64,000 nt of DNA from Stentor roeselii (taxonomy: Eukaryota > Ciliophora > Heterotrichea > Heterotrichida > Stentoridae), in assembly GCA_006503475.1 (NCBI GenBank), contig RSEH01000023.1, forward strand, positions 153,276 through 217,275. The letters are read 5' to 3'. Each line of letters opens with the position of its first letter. Position 1 is the stretch's first letter. This document shows positions 1-8,779 of this stretch, piece by piece. Position numbers and translations under genes: made by a program. The notes beneath the pieces are model-generated. The model was not told the origin of the DNA and ran no database searches. It saw only the letters and a program-made list of their open reading frames with translations.

Positions 1-1058
1 CGTTTTGGGCCTTTATCAGTATTAACTGTGAACATGCATTGCTGGCGATTTTGGTAGCAATTTTCAATTAAGCTCTGAATAGGTTCTTCATAAGGCTTTT
101 TATATCCATCCTCACAGTCCCATTTCCAAACAGCCTTCCCTTGAAAGCCTCCGCCATATTGTTGATAGCCGCCACCCAATGCTTGCGTGCCACCGCCTGA
201 TCCTTGAAATCCACCACCCACTCCATAATTGTTTGAATATCCATTTCCTGCTTGATTTCCAGCTGGATATCCAAAGCCTCCAGTTCCACCAACTGATCCT
301 ACATTATTAACTCCAAAAGCACCAATACCTGGACCTTGAGCTCCTAGTCCTCTTTCTTGATTATTGATTGCTGGATTCGTATTTCCACCCATTCCACCCA
401 TTCCACCCATTCCACCCATTCCACCCATTCCACCCATTCTACCCATTCCACCCATTCCACCCATTCCACCCATTCCACCCATTCCACCAGCTCCACTCAT
501 TCCACCCATTCCACCCATTCCACCAGCTCCACCCATTCCACCCATTCCACCCATTCCACCCACTCCACCCATTCCACCCATTCCACCCATTCCACCCACT
601 CCACCCATTCCACCCATTCCACCCACTCCACCCATTCCACCCATTCCACCTGCTCCACTCATTCCACCCATTCCACCCATTCCACCCATTCTACCCATTC
701 CACCTATTCCACCCATTCCTCCTCCCACACCTGGATTTCCCATTCCGATACCACCAAGACTCGCTCCTGGGGGCATTCCTTGATTTGCCATTCCCATACC
801 ACCAAGACTCGCTCCTGGGGGCATTCCTCTGCCCATCATTGCTGGATTGCCCATCATTCCTTGATTGCCCATCATCCCTTGATTGCCCATCATCCCTTGA
901 TTGCCCAATCCATTACCACCAAAATTCCCTCCTTGGGGCATTCCTCCACCAATCATGCCTTGATTTCCATAGTTTTGACCCATCGGAAGTCCACCTTGAT
1001 TAAACCCTGGTTGCATTCCTCCTAAATAACTAATACCTCCTGCGAAGTTGTTATTCAT
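1..1058 (-). CDS. Gly/Met-repeat protein with WWE-like domain (partial, 5' end of gene)
   Basis: This frame reads open from an ATG at 1058-1056 to the window edge, so its C-terminus is missing. The product starts MNNNFAGGISYLGGMQ, continues with NQGMMG units and two MPPGASLGGMGM-like units, then a long GGM/GMG tract encoded by a 9-bp minisatellite, then Gly/Tyr/Gln-rich sequence. It ends with VWKWDCEDGYKKPYEEPIQS followed by LIENCY, which fits the start of a WWE domain (Trp, Tyr-Glu-Glu, Ile-Glu-x-x-Tyr). WWE domains occur in PARPs and ubiquitin ligases and can bind ADP-ribose, so a PARP or WWE ligase C-terminus is likely off the edge; this is inference. Its start is 26 bp from the divergent SDR gene. 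Other frames across the repeat are open only because the unit length is a multiple of three. Confidence 0.72.
   Translation of the reverse strand, partial: MNNNFAGGISYLGGMQPGFNQGGLPMGQNYGNQGMIGGGMPQGGNFGGNGLGNQGMMGNQGMMGNQGMMGNPAMMGRGMPPGASLGGMGMANQGMPPGASLGGIGMGNPGVGGGMGGIGGMGRMGGMGGMGGMSGAGGMGGMGGVGGMGGMGGVGGMGGMGGMGGVGGMGGMGGMGGAGGMGGMGGMSGAGGMGGMGGMGGMGGMGRMGGMGGMGGMGGMGGMGGNTNPAINNQERGLGAQGPGIGAFGVNNVGSVGGTGGFGYPAGNQAGNGYSNNYGVGGGFQGSGGGTQALGGGYQQYGGGFQGKAVWKWDCEDGYKKPYEEPIQSLIENCYQNRQQCMFTVNTDKGPK
385..722. repeat. 9-bp minisatellite (CCACCCATT) in the WWE gene
   Basis: About 37 head-to-tail units of the 9-mer CCACCCATT, with single-base variants (CTACCCATT, CCACCCACT) and interspersed CCAGCTCCA units. 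On the minus strand it encodes GGM repeats. Every change keeps the 3-nt phase, so the coding frame is maintained. Confidence 0.95.
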
Positions 1059-1084
1059 TTTTTATAATTATAGACATTTTAATT

Positions 1085-2005
1085 ATGGATTATTTCTGGG
1101 AAATTTTAGCCTATGTCGGAATCTTCAAGGTGACTCTGTTGTTTTTAGCTTTTGTATACAGAAGTCTTGTTGGAAAGATCGATATATCAACATTCGATTA
1201 TGGATGGTTCGTGGTGACTGGAGCCACTGATGGCATCGGAAAAAGCCTCTCAAAAGTATTATCAAGTCGAGGGTTCAAAGTCCTTCTAATCTCCCGAAAC
1301 GAGCAAAAGCTTAAAGCCTTAGCTGAATCCCTAAAGACCTCAAACAAAAACATCGAGTACATCGTGGCAGATTTTTCTAAATCTCACACAAACTGCGACG
1401 ACTTCTACTCAAACCTTTCAAAAAGTATATCAAAGTACCCAGTTTCTTGTTTAATCAACAATGTCGGAGTATGCGAGTATCGCTTTTTCCCAAATCAAAG
1501 TCCTTCATCAGTTGAAGACATGCTTGGAGTGAATCTTTACCCAGTGACTTTTCTGACTCACCATCTTTTGCCGACTTTTCTGGAAAGATTCAAAAAATCT
1601 CAACAAAAAACTTTAATCATCAACTTTTCATCGACTATTGATAAACTTGTAGTTCCCACTTCTGCGGTTTACTCGGCGACGAAAACTTATATTGATTGTT
1701 TGAGTCAAAGTTTAAGTAAAGAGTACCCGGATGAACTTCAGGTTGTTACAGTTAAACCTGGAATTGTCGCTACTGCAATGAGCAGTGTGAAGACTGGAAA
1801 TGGAATGGAAACTTTACCGTTAACTGTGAGTTCGGATGAATATGCTGAGAGTTTAATTAGAAATTTACGGATTGGAGTCAATTATGGACATTGGAAACAT
1901 GATTTACAGGCTAGGGTGTTTGAGTTACTACCTCAGTCTTTACTTAACTCAGCTATTGTTTTGTTCATGCCGATATTTGAAAGGCTAGGACTCGTCAAAC
2001 ATTAA
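1085..2005 (+). CDS. Short-chain dehydrogenase, 17-beta-HSD12 / very-long-chain 3-ketoacyl-CoA reductase type (copy 1)
   Basis: The 306-aa product begins with a hydrophobic segment (about residues 5-30), as in ER-membrane HSD17B12/KAR enzymes. It has the cofactor motif TGATDGIG at 45-52, NNVG at 125-128, a catalytic Ser near 182, and YSATK (Tyr196, Lys200). The family reduces 3-ketoacyl-CoA in fatty-acid elongation or oxidizes steroids with NADP(H) at the ER; the exact substrate cannot be read from sequence. The C-terminal half has the YGHWKH motif shared with the next two copies. It is the most divergent member of the tandem array, and its sense strand shifts to T/G-rich codons in its second half. 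Confidence 0.9.
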   Translation: MDYFWEILAYVGIFKVTLLFLAFVYRSLVGKIDISTFDYGWFVVTGATDGIGKSLSKVLSSRGFKVLLISRNEQKLKALAESLKTSNKNIEYIVADFSKSHTNCDDFYSNLSKSISKYPVSCLINNVGVCEYRFFPNQSPSSVEDMLGVNLYPVTFLTHHLLPTFLERFKKSQQKTLIINFSSTIDKLVVPTSAVYSATKTYIDCLSQSLSKEYPDELQVVTVKPGIVATAMSSVKTGNGMETLPLTVSSDEYAESLIRNLRIGVNYGHWKHDLQARVFELLPQSLLNSAIVLFMPIFERLGLVKH

Positions 2006-2185
2006 ATAGTTTATTTTATGCCCTAATAATTTCTCACAAATTTAAAATAAAACTAATCTATTCCAGTTGAACGATTTACATCTCAATTAAATACCAATCC
2101 TATCACAAGAATCAAAAAATTAATAAATTAAATCCTCATAAAGATCATAAAGTATCAAACCAAAACTCTAAATTATTAATAATAA

Positions 2186-3109
2186 ATGGACTACTGGGAA
2201 ATATTTGTTTATATTGGAGCTTTACGCATTCTTTACCTAATCCTTCAAGCAATTTACTTCAATTATTATCTGAAAATCGATATCAACACTTATAAATACG
2301 GCTGGATAGTAATTACCGGCGCTTCCGACGGCATCGGCAAAGCAATCTCAGAAGAATTAGCCCGTCGAGGTTTCAAATTGATCCTAATCTCCAGAAGTGA
2401 AGAAAAACTCATAAATCTAGTCGAAAATCTGAAGTCCATTCACAAAACCGAGGACTTTCATTACATCCCCTGCGATTTCAAGCACTCCCACAGAAACCCA
2501 GAAGAATTTTACGGTAAGCTAAAGAAAAGACTAGAAAAATTCGAAATTTCAGGTCTTATCAACAATGTCGGAGTCCTTGAATTCAAGAGTTTATCAGGGC
2601 AGTCATTAGAAAGTATTGAAAATCAATTAGGAGTAAACATGTATCCTCAGACACTTCTTTCATATCACGTTTTACCTGAGTTCATCAAACGTTTTGATGA
2701 GAGTAAAAAAAGAAGTTTATTGGTTAATATTGCTTCTCTTGTGGATTTGATGAACATGCCGAATACTACTGTTTATTCTGCGGCGAAACGATATGCTGAG
2801 TTCTTGTCTGAGGGAATTAGACTTGAATATTCGAATAAAGTGGATGTTGTCACTGTAAAACCTGGAGCAGTTATCACTAATATGACAAACTCTGTTAAGG
2901 GAAATCATGACTATTCTTTACCATTAGCAGTTGAAGCTAGTTGTTATGCACAGTATTTGATTAATCATCTTCATCAAGGAGTCAATTATGGGCACTGGAA
3001 ACATTCACTTATTGCTTTTTGTTTTGATTTGACACCTCATCATATTTCGAATTTTGTTATTAAAATTTTCATTCGGATTATTCAAAATTTAGGTTTAGTT
3101 AAAAATTAA
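2186..3109 (+). CDS. Short-chain dehydrogenase, 17-beta-HSD12/KAR type (copy 2)
   Basis: A 307-aa paralogue of the flanking genes: N-terminal hydrophobic anchor, TGASDGIG nucleotide-binding motif, NNVG, YSAAK active site, and the shared VNYGHWKH segment near the C-terminus. By eye it is much closer to copy 3 than to copy 1. All catalytic residues are present, so it should be an active membrane reductase. The ATG follows AATAA. The first third uses C-ending codons and the rest uses T-ending codons, unlike copy 3 which stays C-rich almost throughout. Confidence 0.9.
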   Translation: MDYWEIFVYIGALRILYLILQAIYFNYYLKIDINTYKYGWIVITGASDGIGKAISEELARRGFKLILISRSEEKLINLVENLKSIHKTEDFHYIPCDFKHSHRNPEEFYGKLKKRLEKFEISGLINNVGVLEFKSLSGQSLESIENQLGVNMYPQTLLSYHVLPEFIKRFDESKKRSLLVNIASLVDLMNMPNTTVYSAAKRYAEFLSEGIRLEYSNKVDVVTVKPGAVITNMTNSVKGNHDYSLPLAVEASCYAQYLINHLHQGVNYGHWKHSLIAFCFDLTPHHISNFVIKIFIRIIQNLGLVKN

Positions 3110-3347
3110 GAGTTGCACATCAACACTTGTCTAAGACGGCTAATATTAATTTAATCGTTAAAACACAAGCCTATCATTCAATGGAAAATAAAATATTCCA
3201 TCTATGAGAATATTTTGTAATAATTTTTCTATTATCACGAAATAGTCATTAGGTGAGTTTTTGATAACTTAAAACGAATAAAATCATTGAAATTCCTGTG
3301 TTTTGAATCAAATATTAATATAAATAGCACAAATAGAACTAAGAATT

Positions 3348-3570
3348 NNNNNNNNNNNNNNNNNNNNNNNNNNNNNNNNNNNNNNNNNNNNNNNNNNNNN
3401 NNNNNNNNNNNNNNNNNNNNNNNNNNNNNNNNNNNNNNNNNNNNNNNNNNNNNNNNNNNNNNNNNNNNNNNNNNNNNNNNNNNNNNNNNNNNNNNNNNNN
3501 NNNNNNNNNNNNNNNNNNNNNNNNNNNNNNNNNNNNNNNNNNNNNNNNNNNNNNNNNNNNNNNNNNNNNN
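3348..3570. other. Assembly gap (223 N)
   Basis: A run of 223 N separates two contigs. It lies inside the SDR tandem array, next to a degenerate SDR copy, so repeats between paralogues may have caused the break. Any frame crossing it is artificial. Confidence 1.
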
Positions 3571-3589
3571 ATACAAACAAATTGCAGAG

Positions 3590-4030
3590 TTCATGGCTTG
3601 TCAAGAATTCATGTTGATCCTTTAATCCAGTTGTGAAGAATTAGAAAGAGTAGTTATTTATAAAGTTTTAGCTAATACGCACTATTTAGATTAATTTTCT
3701 TGTTACTTTCATAAATAGTTGACCTCATCACCATCCCTAAATCAATTTTTATTAAACAGCTAAAATATATGCTGATTTCTTTATTAAAATACAGACATGA
3801 TACTCTAATATATTAGATACTATTAGGGTAAAACCTGGTGTATTGCTGCCAATATAATTGATTAACTCCGATACATGCGATTGATAACATCACAAATGAA
3901 ACAAAGAAATAATTATTAAGACTGAATGAATACTATTAGTTAAATAATCATACGAAATTTTATAATAATTTGAAAGTATTCAAATTTTCTTTGAATTTGA
4001 AGCATTTTATATTAGAACTTTTTTGTAAAA
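3590..4030 (+). pseudogene. Decayed SDR copy (relic of a fourth tandem paralogue)
   Basis: No open frame remains, but codon-by-codon similarity to copies 2 and 3 is visible. The clearest part is 3756-3840, which reads TAKIYADF, then after a TGA stop YSNILDTIRVKPG. These match AAKRYAEF and YSNKVDVVTVKPG of copy 2 with one codon deleted between them. Upstream, LVTF matches LVNF. Downstream, a frame with a TAG matches YLINH, and SIQIFFEF resembles SLIAFCFD. Several in-frame stops are present. The 5' half would fall in or before the assembly gap. The order of motifs matches the intact genes, which argues against chance; the outer limits are approximate. Confidence 0.75.
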
Positions 4031-4290
4031 TAGAATAATAATTCTAAAATATTAACCAGATTAAAAATAACTGATTGAAAGTTATTATCTATACTCAAAA
4101 ACTTTATTTATTAATATATTCAACAGAGATTCAAAGCTATTGGCTAAATATTGGATATGGATTTGAAGTCTTTCATATATTTTTCTTTTTAATCCAATCA
4201 TCTTTTCACCATCAATCTCATTGCAGTATCATAGATCTGGTTATATAGAGTTAAAAATTTCAGAATATTCAAGCCTTTAGTTGAATAAAA

Positions 4291-5226
4291 ATGATTGACC
4301 TCTGGACTTTCGTGGTTTATGTAGGAGCCTTACGTGCTGCTTACTTAATCCTTCAAGCAGTATACTTCAACTATTTGTGCAAACTAGACATCAACACTTA
4401 TAAATACGGCTGGGTTGTCATCACCGGCTCCTCCGACGGCATCGGTAAAGCAATCTCAGAAGACCTAGCCGGTCGAGGTTTCAAGTTGATCCTAATCTCC
4501 AGAAGTGAAGAAAAGCTTTCAAAGTTAGTCCAATCCCTGAAATCCAAATACAAAACCGAAGACATCGACTACATCCCGTGCGATTTCAAGTACTCTCACC
4601 GAAACCCAGAAGAATTTTACGGTAACCTAATGAAAAGACTCGACAAATACGAGATATCAGCCTTAATAAACAACGTCGGTGTTTTAGAATTCAACAACCT
4701 AGCAGATCAATCCCTGGACAGTATCGAGACCCACCTCGGTGTGAACATTTACCCTCAAACAATGTTATCCTACCACATTTTACCCAAGTTCATAAAACGC
4801 TTCGAAGAGACAAAGCAACGCAGTTTATTAGTGAACTTTTCCTCAACAATCGACTTGATAACCATGCCGACAACGAGCGTCTATTCAGCAACCAAGCGAT
4901 ACGCTGAGTTCTTATCTGAAGGGATTCGACTGGAGTACTCAAGTAAAGTCGACGTGGTTACAGTGAAGCCAGGAGGAGTAGCTACTAACATGACAAGCGC
5001 TGAACATGGAAACGGGTTGGACATCTTGCCTATGACAGCAGAAGTGAATAGTTATGCACAGTACTTGATTAATCACCTTCACAAGGGTATCAACTACGGG
5101 CATTGGAAACATTCGATTATGGTCTTTACTTTAACCTTACTGCCTCATCAAATCATGACTTTTCTGATAAAACATTCAATGTTTCTTTTAGACTGGGCAA
5201 CGAAAAAAAAGGCTAAAAATAGTTAA
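4291..5226 (+). CDS. Short-chain dehydrogenase, 17-beta-HSD12/KAR type (copy 3)
   Basis: 311-aa product with an N-terminal hydrophobic anchor, TGSSDGIG, NNVG, a catalytic Ser in NFSST, YSATK and the INYGHWKH segment. The C-terminus is lysine-rich (KKKAKNS), which might serve ER retention, although it is not a strict KKxx tail. It is the closest intact relative of copy 2 and of the decayed copy between them. The stop lies 11 bp from the stop of the convergent RBR ligase gene. Codon choice is C-rich along nearly the whole gene. Confidence 0.9.
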   Translation: MIDLWTFVVYVGALRAAYLILQAVYFNYLCKLDINTYKYGWVVITGSSDGIGKAISEDLAGRGFKLILISRSEEKLSKLVQSLKSKYKTEDIDYIPCDFKYSHRNPEEFYGNLMKRLDKYEISALINNVGVLEFNNLADQSLDSIETHLGVNIYPQTMLSYHILPKFIKRFEETKQRSLLVNFSSTIDLITMPTTSVYSATKRYAEFLSEGIRLEYSSKVDVVTVKPGGVATNMTSAEHGNGLDILPMTAEVNSYAQYLINHLHKGINYGHWKHSIMVFTLTLLPHQIMTFLIKHSMFLLDWATKKKAKNS

Positions 5227-5237
5227 GATTAGTTAAT

Positions 5238-6416
5238 TTATCCAAAAAGTCTGGGGTACTCAAGAACGGGTCTCGGCCTGAAGCATCTTCTTATTGAGTA
5301 AAAAACTTTGCTTACTATGCATAAAGCACCTAAAACTGGTAAAATAATGACAAGTAAAGCGAGGAGGACCAAGGCAGAAGCGAATAAAAGGTTTGAAATC
5401 ATGCTGGCTAAGATAAAACGAAAAAGAAGTTCAATTGTGCCGGAGTTGTAACATTCACGAGTCGCTATCATCACGATCACTGCGAAGTAACCGAGAACTG
5501 CACTTAGGATTAAAATTATTGGAGAAAAAACAAAGGAGAGAGAATATGCCACTAGTCTTGACCTGAAACAAATGAATATGCCGGTTAAACGTTCTTTTTC
5601 AATGCTTTCGGTTTCGTAGAAGTAAACTACCATCAGGAAAATAAAGAATGGAACTGTCATTGGAAAGACTAGCATTAAGAGAATTATTCCCCAGTATAGG
5701 TCTAGAGGGTTCTTACCGAAGAGACAGGTAAAGGATGTGTGAGATGGCTGGGAATAGTCTTCACCGCAAATCCAGCACCAACGGTGAAGGCAACGGGGGC
5801 AGTACATGTGAGGACACCCTCCATTTTTCTGCACATAATTCTTACACTGAGGACAAATTTTCACATTATTAGTCATAGTCCAGATTTCAAATCCAAGATC
5901 TTTCTTAATCTTACACCTTCCACGGTGCCAAGGTTTAGAACAAATATAGCAATATCGACACTTGCACTTATTACAAGTAAGATTATAATTCAAAGCATTA
6001 GCATGGTCATACCCTTCACAATTCGGCATAGGACACCACTTGACCATGACATCCCTTTCAAGTCTTCTAATCTCCAAAAACCTGAGATATTTTTTATAAT
6101 TATCTTCACTAACATTTTCCCTAATCACATTCTCAGAAAGCTCAAACAAGCACTCCGGACAAGAAATTTTAAAAACTTCTGACTCTGAAATCTTAGTTTC
6201 CAAGTAACTTCTAATGCAAAAAGCACAAAATAGATGACCACAGTTGCCAATTTCTTTCAATAGTCTGCTTTCATAACAGATCTGGCAAATGCCTTGGACT
6301 TCATGAGGTGGGGGATTAATATACTCTAGAAATGAACGGGAAATATGAGAGACTGCTATTGTGTTGTAAGTCATTGGGCTTGAGGAATCGTGAAGAGACT
6401 CTGAAAGTTGAGACAT
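5238..6416 (-). CDS. Membrane-anchored RBR (RING-IBR-RING) E3 ubiquitin ligase
   Basis: The 392-aa product has RING1 at C44-C89 (CQICYES...CGHLFC...CPEC), IBR at about C128-C168, and RING2 at C188-C217 (CPQC, KNGGC, CPRC, WCWIC). Cys201 in GGC matches the acceptor Cys of the RING/HECT-hybrid mechanism. Three hydrophobic stretches follow (about 243-267, 290-318, 335-368), so the ligase is membrane-tethered like the RNF19/RNF144 groups. The start is TATAAATG on the minus strand. It is convergent with SDR copy 3 and divergent from the MORN gene. The substrate is unknown. Confidence 0.9.
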   Translation of the reverse strand: MSQLSESLHDSSSPMTYNTIAVSHISRSFLEYINPPPHEVQGICQICYESRLLKEIGNCGHLFCAFCIRSYLETKISESEVFKISCPECLFELSENVIRENVSEDNYKKYLRFLEIRRLERDVMVKWCPMPNCEGYDHANALNYNLTCNKCKCRYCYICSKPWHRGRCKIKKDLGFEIWTMTNNVKICPQCKNYVQKNGGCPHMYCPRCLHRWCWICGEDYSQPSHTSFTCLFGKNPLDLYWGIILLMLVFPMTVPFFIFLMVVYFYETESIEKERLTGIFICFRSRLVAYSLSFVFSPIILILSAVLGYFAVIVMIATRECYNSGTIELLFRFILASMISNLLFASALVLLALLVIILPVLGALCIVSKVFYSIRRCFRPRPVLEYPRLFG

Positions 6417-6490
6417 TTATAATAATAAAGAATTGAATAAAACTTAAGTCTTTTTCAAGTAATCTTGAAAAACTTGCTTTTTTGTTATAA

Positions 6491-7297
6491 ATGGTTGATA
6501 TTGAAATTTTATCGCTTAACCAGAGCTATGAACTTGAAGGTCAGGCGCAATTAGTTTATGAGTGGGACTTTCAATTGAAATTTCCAGTCGAAACTTGCAA
6601 TTTGAGGCAGAGACTTAAAACTCAAACTCGAATATCACGGAAAATCGGGCAGGTTGTTTTTAACGATCATTCAGAATTTGTGTATAAAAAAGAGTATCCT
6701 CAAGGTAAATACTCAGGTGAGACAAGGCATCAGAAGAGGTCAGGCTACGGGATTCAGTATTTTTCTGGTGAAGTACGGTACTACGGGCATTGGGAAGATG
6801 ACAAACCTCATGGAGAAGGTTATTTGTTGATATCTAAAGACAACTACTATGTAGGGACCTTCGTTAACGGGCAGTTCTCAGGGTACGGCGAGTATTTCTT
6901 AGGAAAAGACTACTTCTATAAAGGAAACTTCGAAAATAACTTGAAACATGGCGAAGGTATTGAAAAGTCTTCTAAAGAAAGTTATCAAGGAAGCTTCAGT
7001 CAAGGAAACAGACATGGCCAAGGGTCTCTTAAGACCACAGCAGGGACTTATTCAGGGCACTTCAACCAAGGAACTCCAATAAAAGGAAAATTTCGAGCTT
7101 CGAACAGGTCTTACACTTATTCAGGCAGGTGGAAGTCAGAGACTTGGGAAGGCAAAGGTGTTCTTCGCATTTACAATGAAACCTCTCCATTCACTAAAAT
7201 GAAAGGAACATTTAAATCAGGTATTTTCATGACAGGCCAAGTGACAACTACAGACAATTCCACGATTTTCATGAAAAGCAAGAAAAAACTTTTTTAA
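6491..7297 (+). CDS. MORN-repeat protein
   Basis: 268-aa protein. From about residue 75 to 200 it carries roughly six MORN repeats, seen as Y.G.F/W..G..HGEG and similar units (YYGHWEDDKPHGEGY, YVGTFVNGQFSGYGEYF, YKGNFENNLKHGEG, YQGSFSQGNRHGQG). MORN repeats form curved sheets that bind lipid or scaffold ciliary and cortical structures. The N-terminal 70 residues are not recognised. It starts at TATAAATG, 74 bp from the divergent RBR gene, and its stop is only 10 bp before the PIG-K start codon. Confidence 0.85.
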   Translation: MVDIEILSLNQSYELEGQAQLVYEWDFQLKFPVETCNLRQRLKTQTRISRKIGQVVFNDHSEFVYKKEYPQGKYSGETRHQKRSGYGIQYFSGEVRYYGHWEDDKPHGEGYLLISKDNYYVGTFVNGQFSGYGEYFLGKDYFYKGNFENNLKHGEGIEKSSKESYQGSFSQGNRHGQGSLKTTAGTYSGHFNQGTPIKGKFRASNRSYTYSGRWKSETWEGKGVLRIYNETSPFTKMKGTFKSGIFMTGQVTTTDNSTIFMKSKKKLF

Positions 7298-7307
7298 TTA
7301 TTTAATA

Positions 7308-8339
7308 ATGAAAAATTTCTGCATAAAATTCTTGATTTTTTTCAGTTTTTTCAAAGTGACCTTTGGAGATACTTGGGCTGTTTTAGTGGATTCTTCGAAG
7401 TTTTACTTTAACTACCGACATACAGTGAACACCCTAATGTTTTACCAGATGTTGAAGAGATTTGGACTGGATGACGAGCACATTATTCTCATGTTGCCTG
7501 AGAATCATCAGTGCCATCCAAGAAACTTGTACCCTGGGCGAATTGAAGACAGTTTTCACTCAGAAGACTTGATGAACGACGTTGAAATCGACTATCGCGG
7601 GGCTGAAGTGAGTCCAGAGTCAATTGTTCAGGTGCTGACAGGAAGACATTCACCCGGCACTCCTTATTCCAAAAGACTTGAATCAAGAGGCTCTTCAAAA
7701 GTCTTTCTTTATTTAACTGGACATGGCGGAAACGGGTACTTCAAAGTACAAGACACTCAAGTTTTACTCAGTAATGACCTGGCAAATGCGGTTTATGAAA
7801 TGTTTTACAAGGAAAGGTTCGAAGAAATGATGATTTTCATTGATAGTTGCCAGGCACTACCGATTTTTGACTATATTGACCTTCCTGGAGTTCATGGACT
7901 TTCGAGTAGTTTAAATGGACAACCTGCGAAAAGTTATGGAACGCATCGAGAACTTGGAGTTTCTGCAACTGACCACTTTTCTTATTATTTTGTAGAAATT
8001 TTCAATAAGAAAAACTTGACTCATCAGGTAGATTTGGAAACTGTCATCAAAAAATTACCGAAAAATTTGATTAAGTCTCAGATTGGTGTCAAGTCTAGAA
8101 CTAAGACAAGTCATATCATTGTTAATGATTTTATTTCTGATCGATTTGATCAGATATCGGTGAATAGAAGCTTTTTTGAGTATAGAAATCCGAAGGTTTG
8201 GAATTACTTGAGGGTTGAGGATCGGGAAAAGGGGAAGGACTGTGAAGAGGAGGTGATGGACAGAGATGGAAACTGGAATTTTTTTGTTAGTTGTTTTGTT
8301 GGGTTAGTGTTTTTAGCTGTTGGGATTAGGAATAGGTAG
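7308..8339 (+). CDS. PIGK: GPI-anchor transamidase catalytic subunit (PIG-K/GPI8)
   Basis: A 343-aa caspase-like C13 peptidase with an N-terminal signal peptide (residues 1-20). It has WAVLVDSSKFYFNYRH, GVDGYRG-like DVEIDYRGAEV, catalytic His139 in TGHGG and Cys181 in DSCQA, and a C-terminal membrane segment (about 322-340). Length and order match GPI8. The enzyme cleaves the C-terminal signal of precursors in the ER and transfers them to GPI. A likely substrate is encoded in the same window (the carbonic anhydrase at 50457-51293). Only 10 bp separate it from the upstream MORN stop. Confidence 0.95.
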   Translation: MKNFCIKFLIFFSFFKVTFGDTWAVLVDSSKFYFNYRHTVNTLMFYQMLKRFGLDDEHIILMLPENHQCHPRNLYPGRIEDSFHSEDLMNDVEIDYRGAEVSPESIVQVLTGRHSPGTPYSKRLESRGSSKVFLYLTGHGGNGYFKVQDTQVLLSNDLANAVYEMFYKERFEEMMIFIDSCQALPIFDYIDLPGVHGLSSSLNGQPAKSYGTHRELGVSATDHFSYYFVEIFNKKNLTHQVDLETVIKKLPKNLIKSQIGVKSRTKTSHIIVNDFISDRFDQISVNRSFFEYRNPKVWNYLRVEDREKGKDCEEEVMDRDGNWNFFVSCFVGLVFLAVGIRNR

Positions 8340-8779
8340 AGGTTATTCAAGGTTGGAATTCAAAGGTTTTAGGTTATTTATATTAGTTTCAGAGTTGTTA
8401 ATAATTTTAGGTTTAGGTGTTATTTTTAGTTTAAGAAATGTAAATAATTTTAGGTTTAGGTGTTAAAACATCTAATTATTAGAGGAAGGGTTTTTTATAT
8501 TTTTAGTTTGAGGTGTTCAAAGAATGTAATTGTGAGAAGAATAGAGATTTTTTTATAACCACGATGAATTTTCATTTGATTTATTGTTGAAATTAATTGA
8601 TGATTTTCTGAAGATTACATCAAAATGATAAACTTAGATAAAGCTTATAATTAATAAAACAAATAATTATATTTAAGAACTATTTTCATTTAAAACTAGT
8701 TTTCAATCCCTAGTTTATACTTTTTTCGATAAAAATTGGTAATCTTTTATAGGCCTAACCTAAATAAATATTCCCATAA
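8340..8779. other. Intergenic, G/T-rich then A/C-rich, with a 23-bp direct repeat
   Basis: No gene seen. The first part, 3' of PIG-K, is G-rich and nearly C-free on the + strand. A 23-bp sequence is repeated exactly at 8400-8422 and 8443-8465 (period 43). The rest is the A/T-rich 5' flank of the next gene. Confidence 0.7.

Larger units (their letters stand above)
3110..4290. other. Long intergenic region between SDR copies 2 and 3
   Basis: AT-rich spacer that holds the assembly gap and a decayed SDR copy, listed separately. No intact reading frame was seen outside the relic. The last 250 bp before copy 3 look like ordinary 5' flank. Confidence 0.7.

Noticed and set aside
357-1025. Plus-strand open frames of HST, PPI and HPF repeats
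   Set aside because: They are other frames of the minus-strand GGM minisatellite. The minus-strand frame has non-repetitive sequence on both sides and a WWE-like domain.
3235-3625. Frames across the run of N
   Set aside because: They exist only because unknown bases are read as open codons.
8400-8465. TTTAGGTGTTA motifs as interstitial telomere
   Set aside because: They resemble TGTTAGGG only loosely and form a 43-bp-period direct repeat in G/T-rich 3' flank; no tandem TGTTAGGG unit is present.
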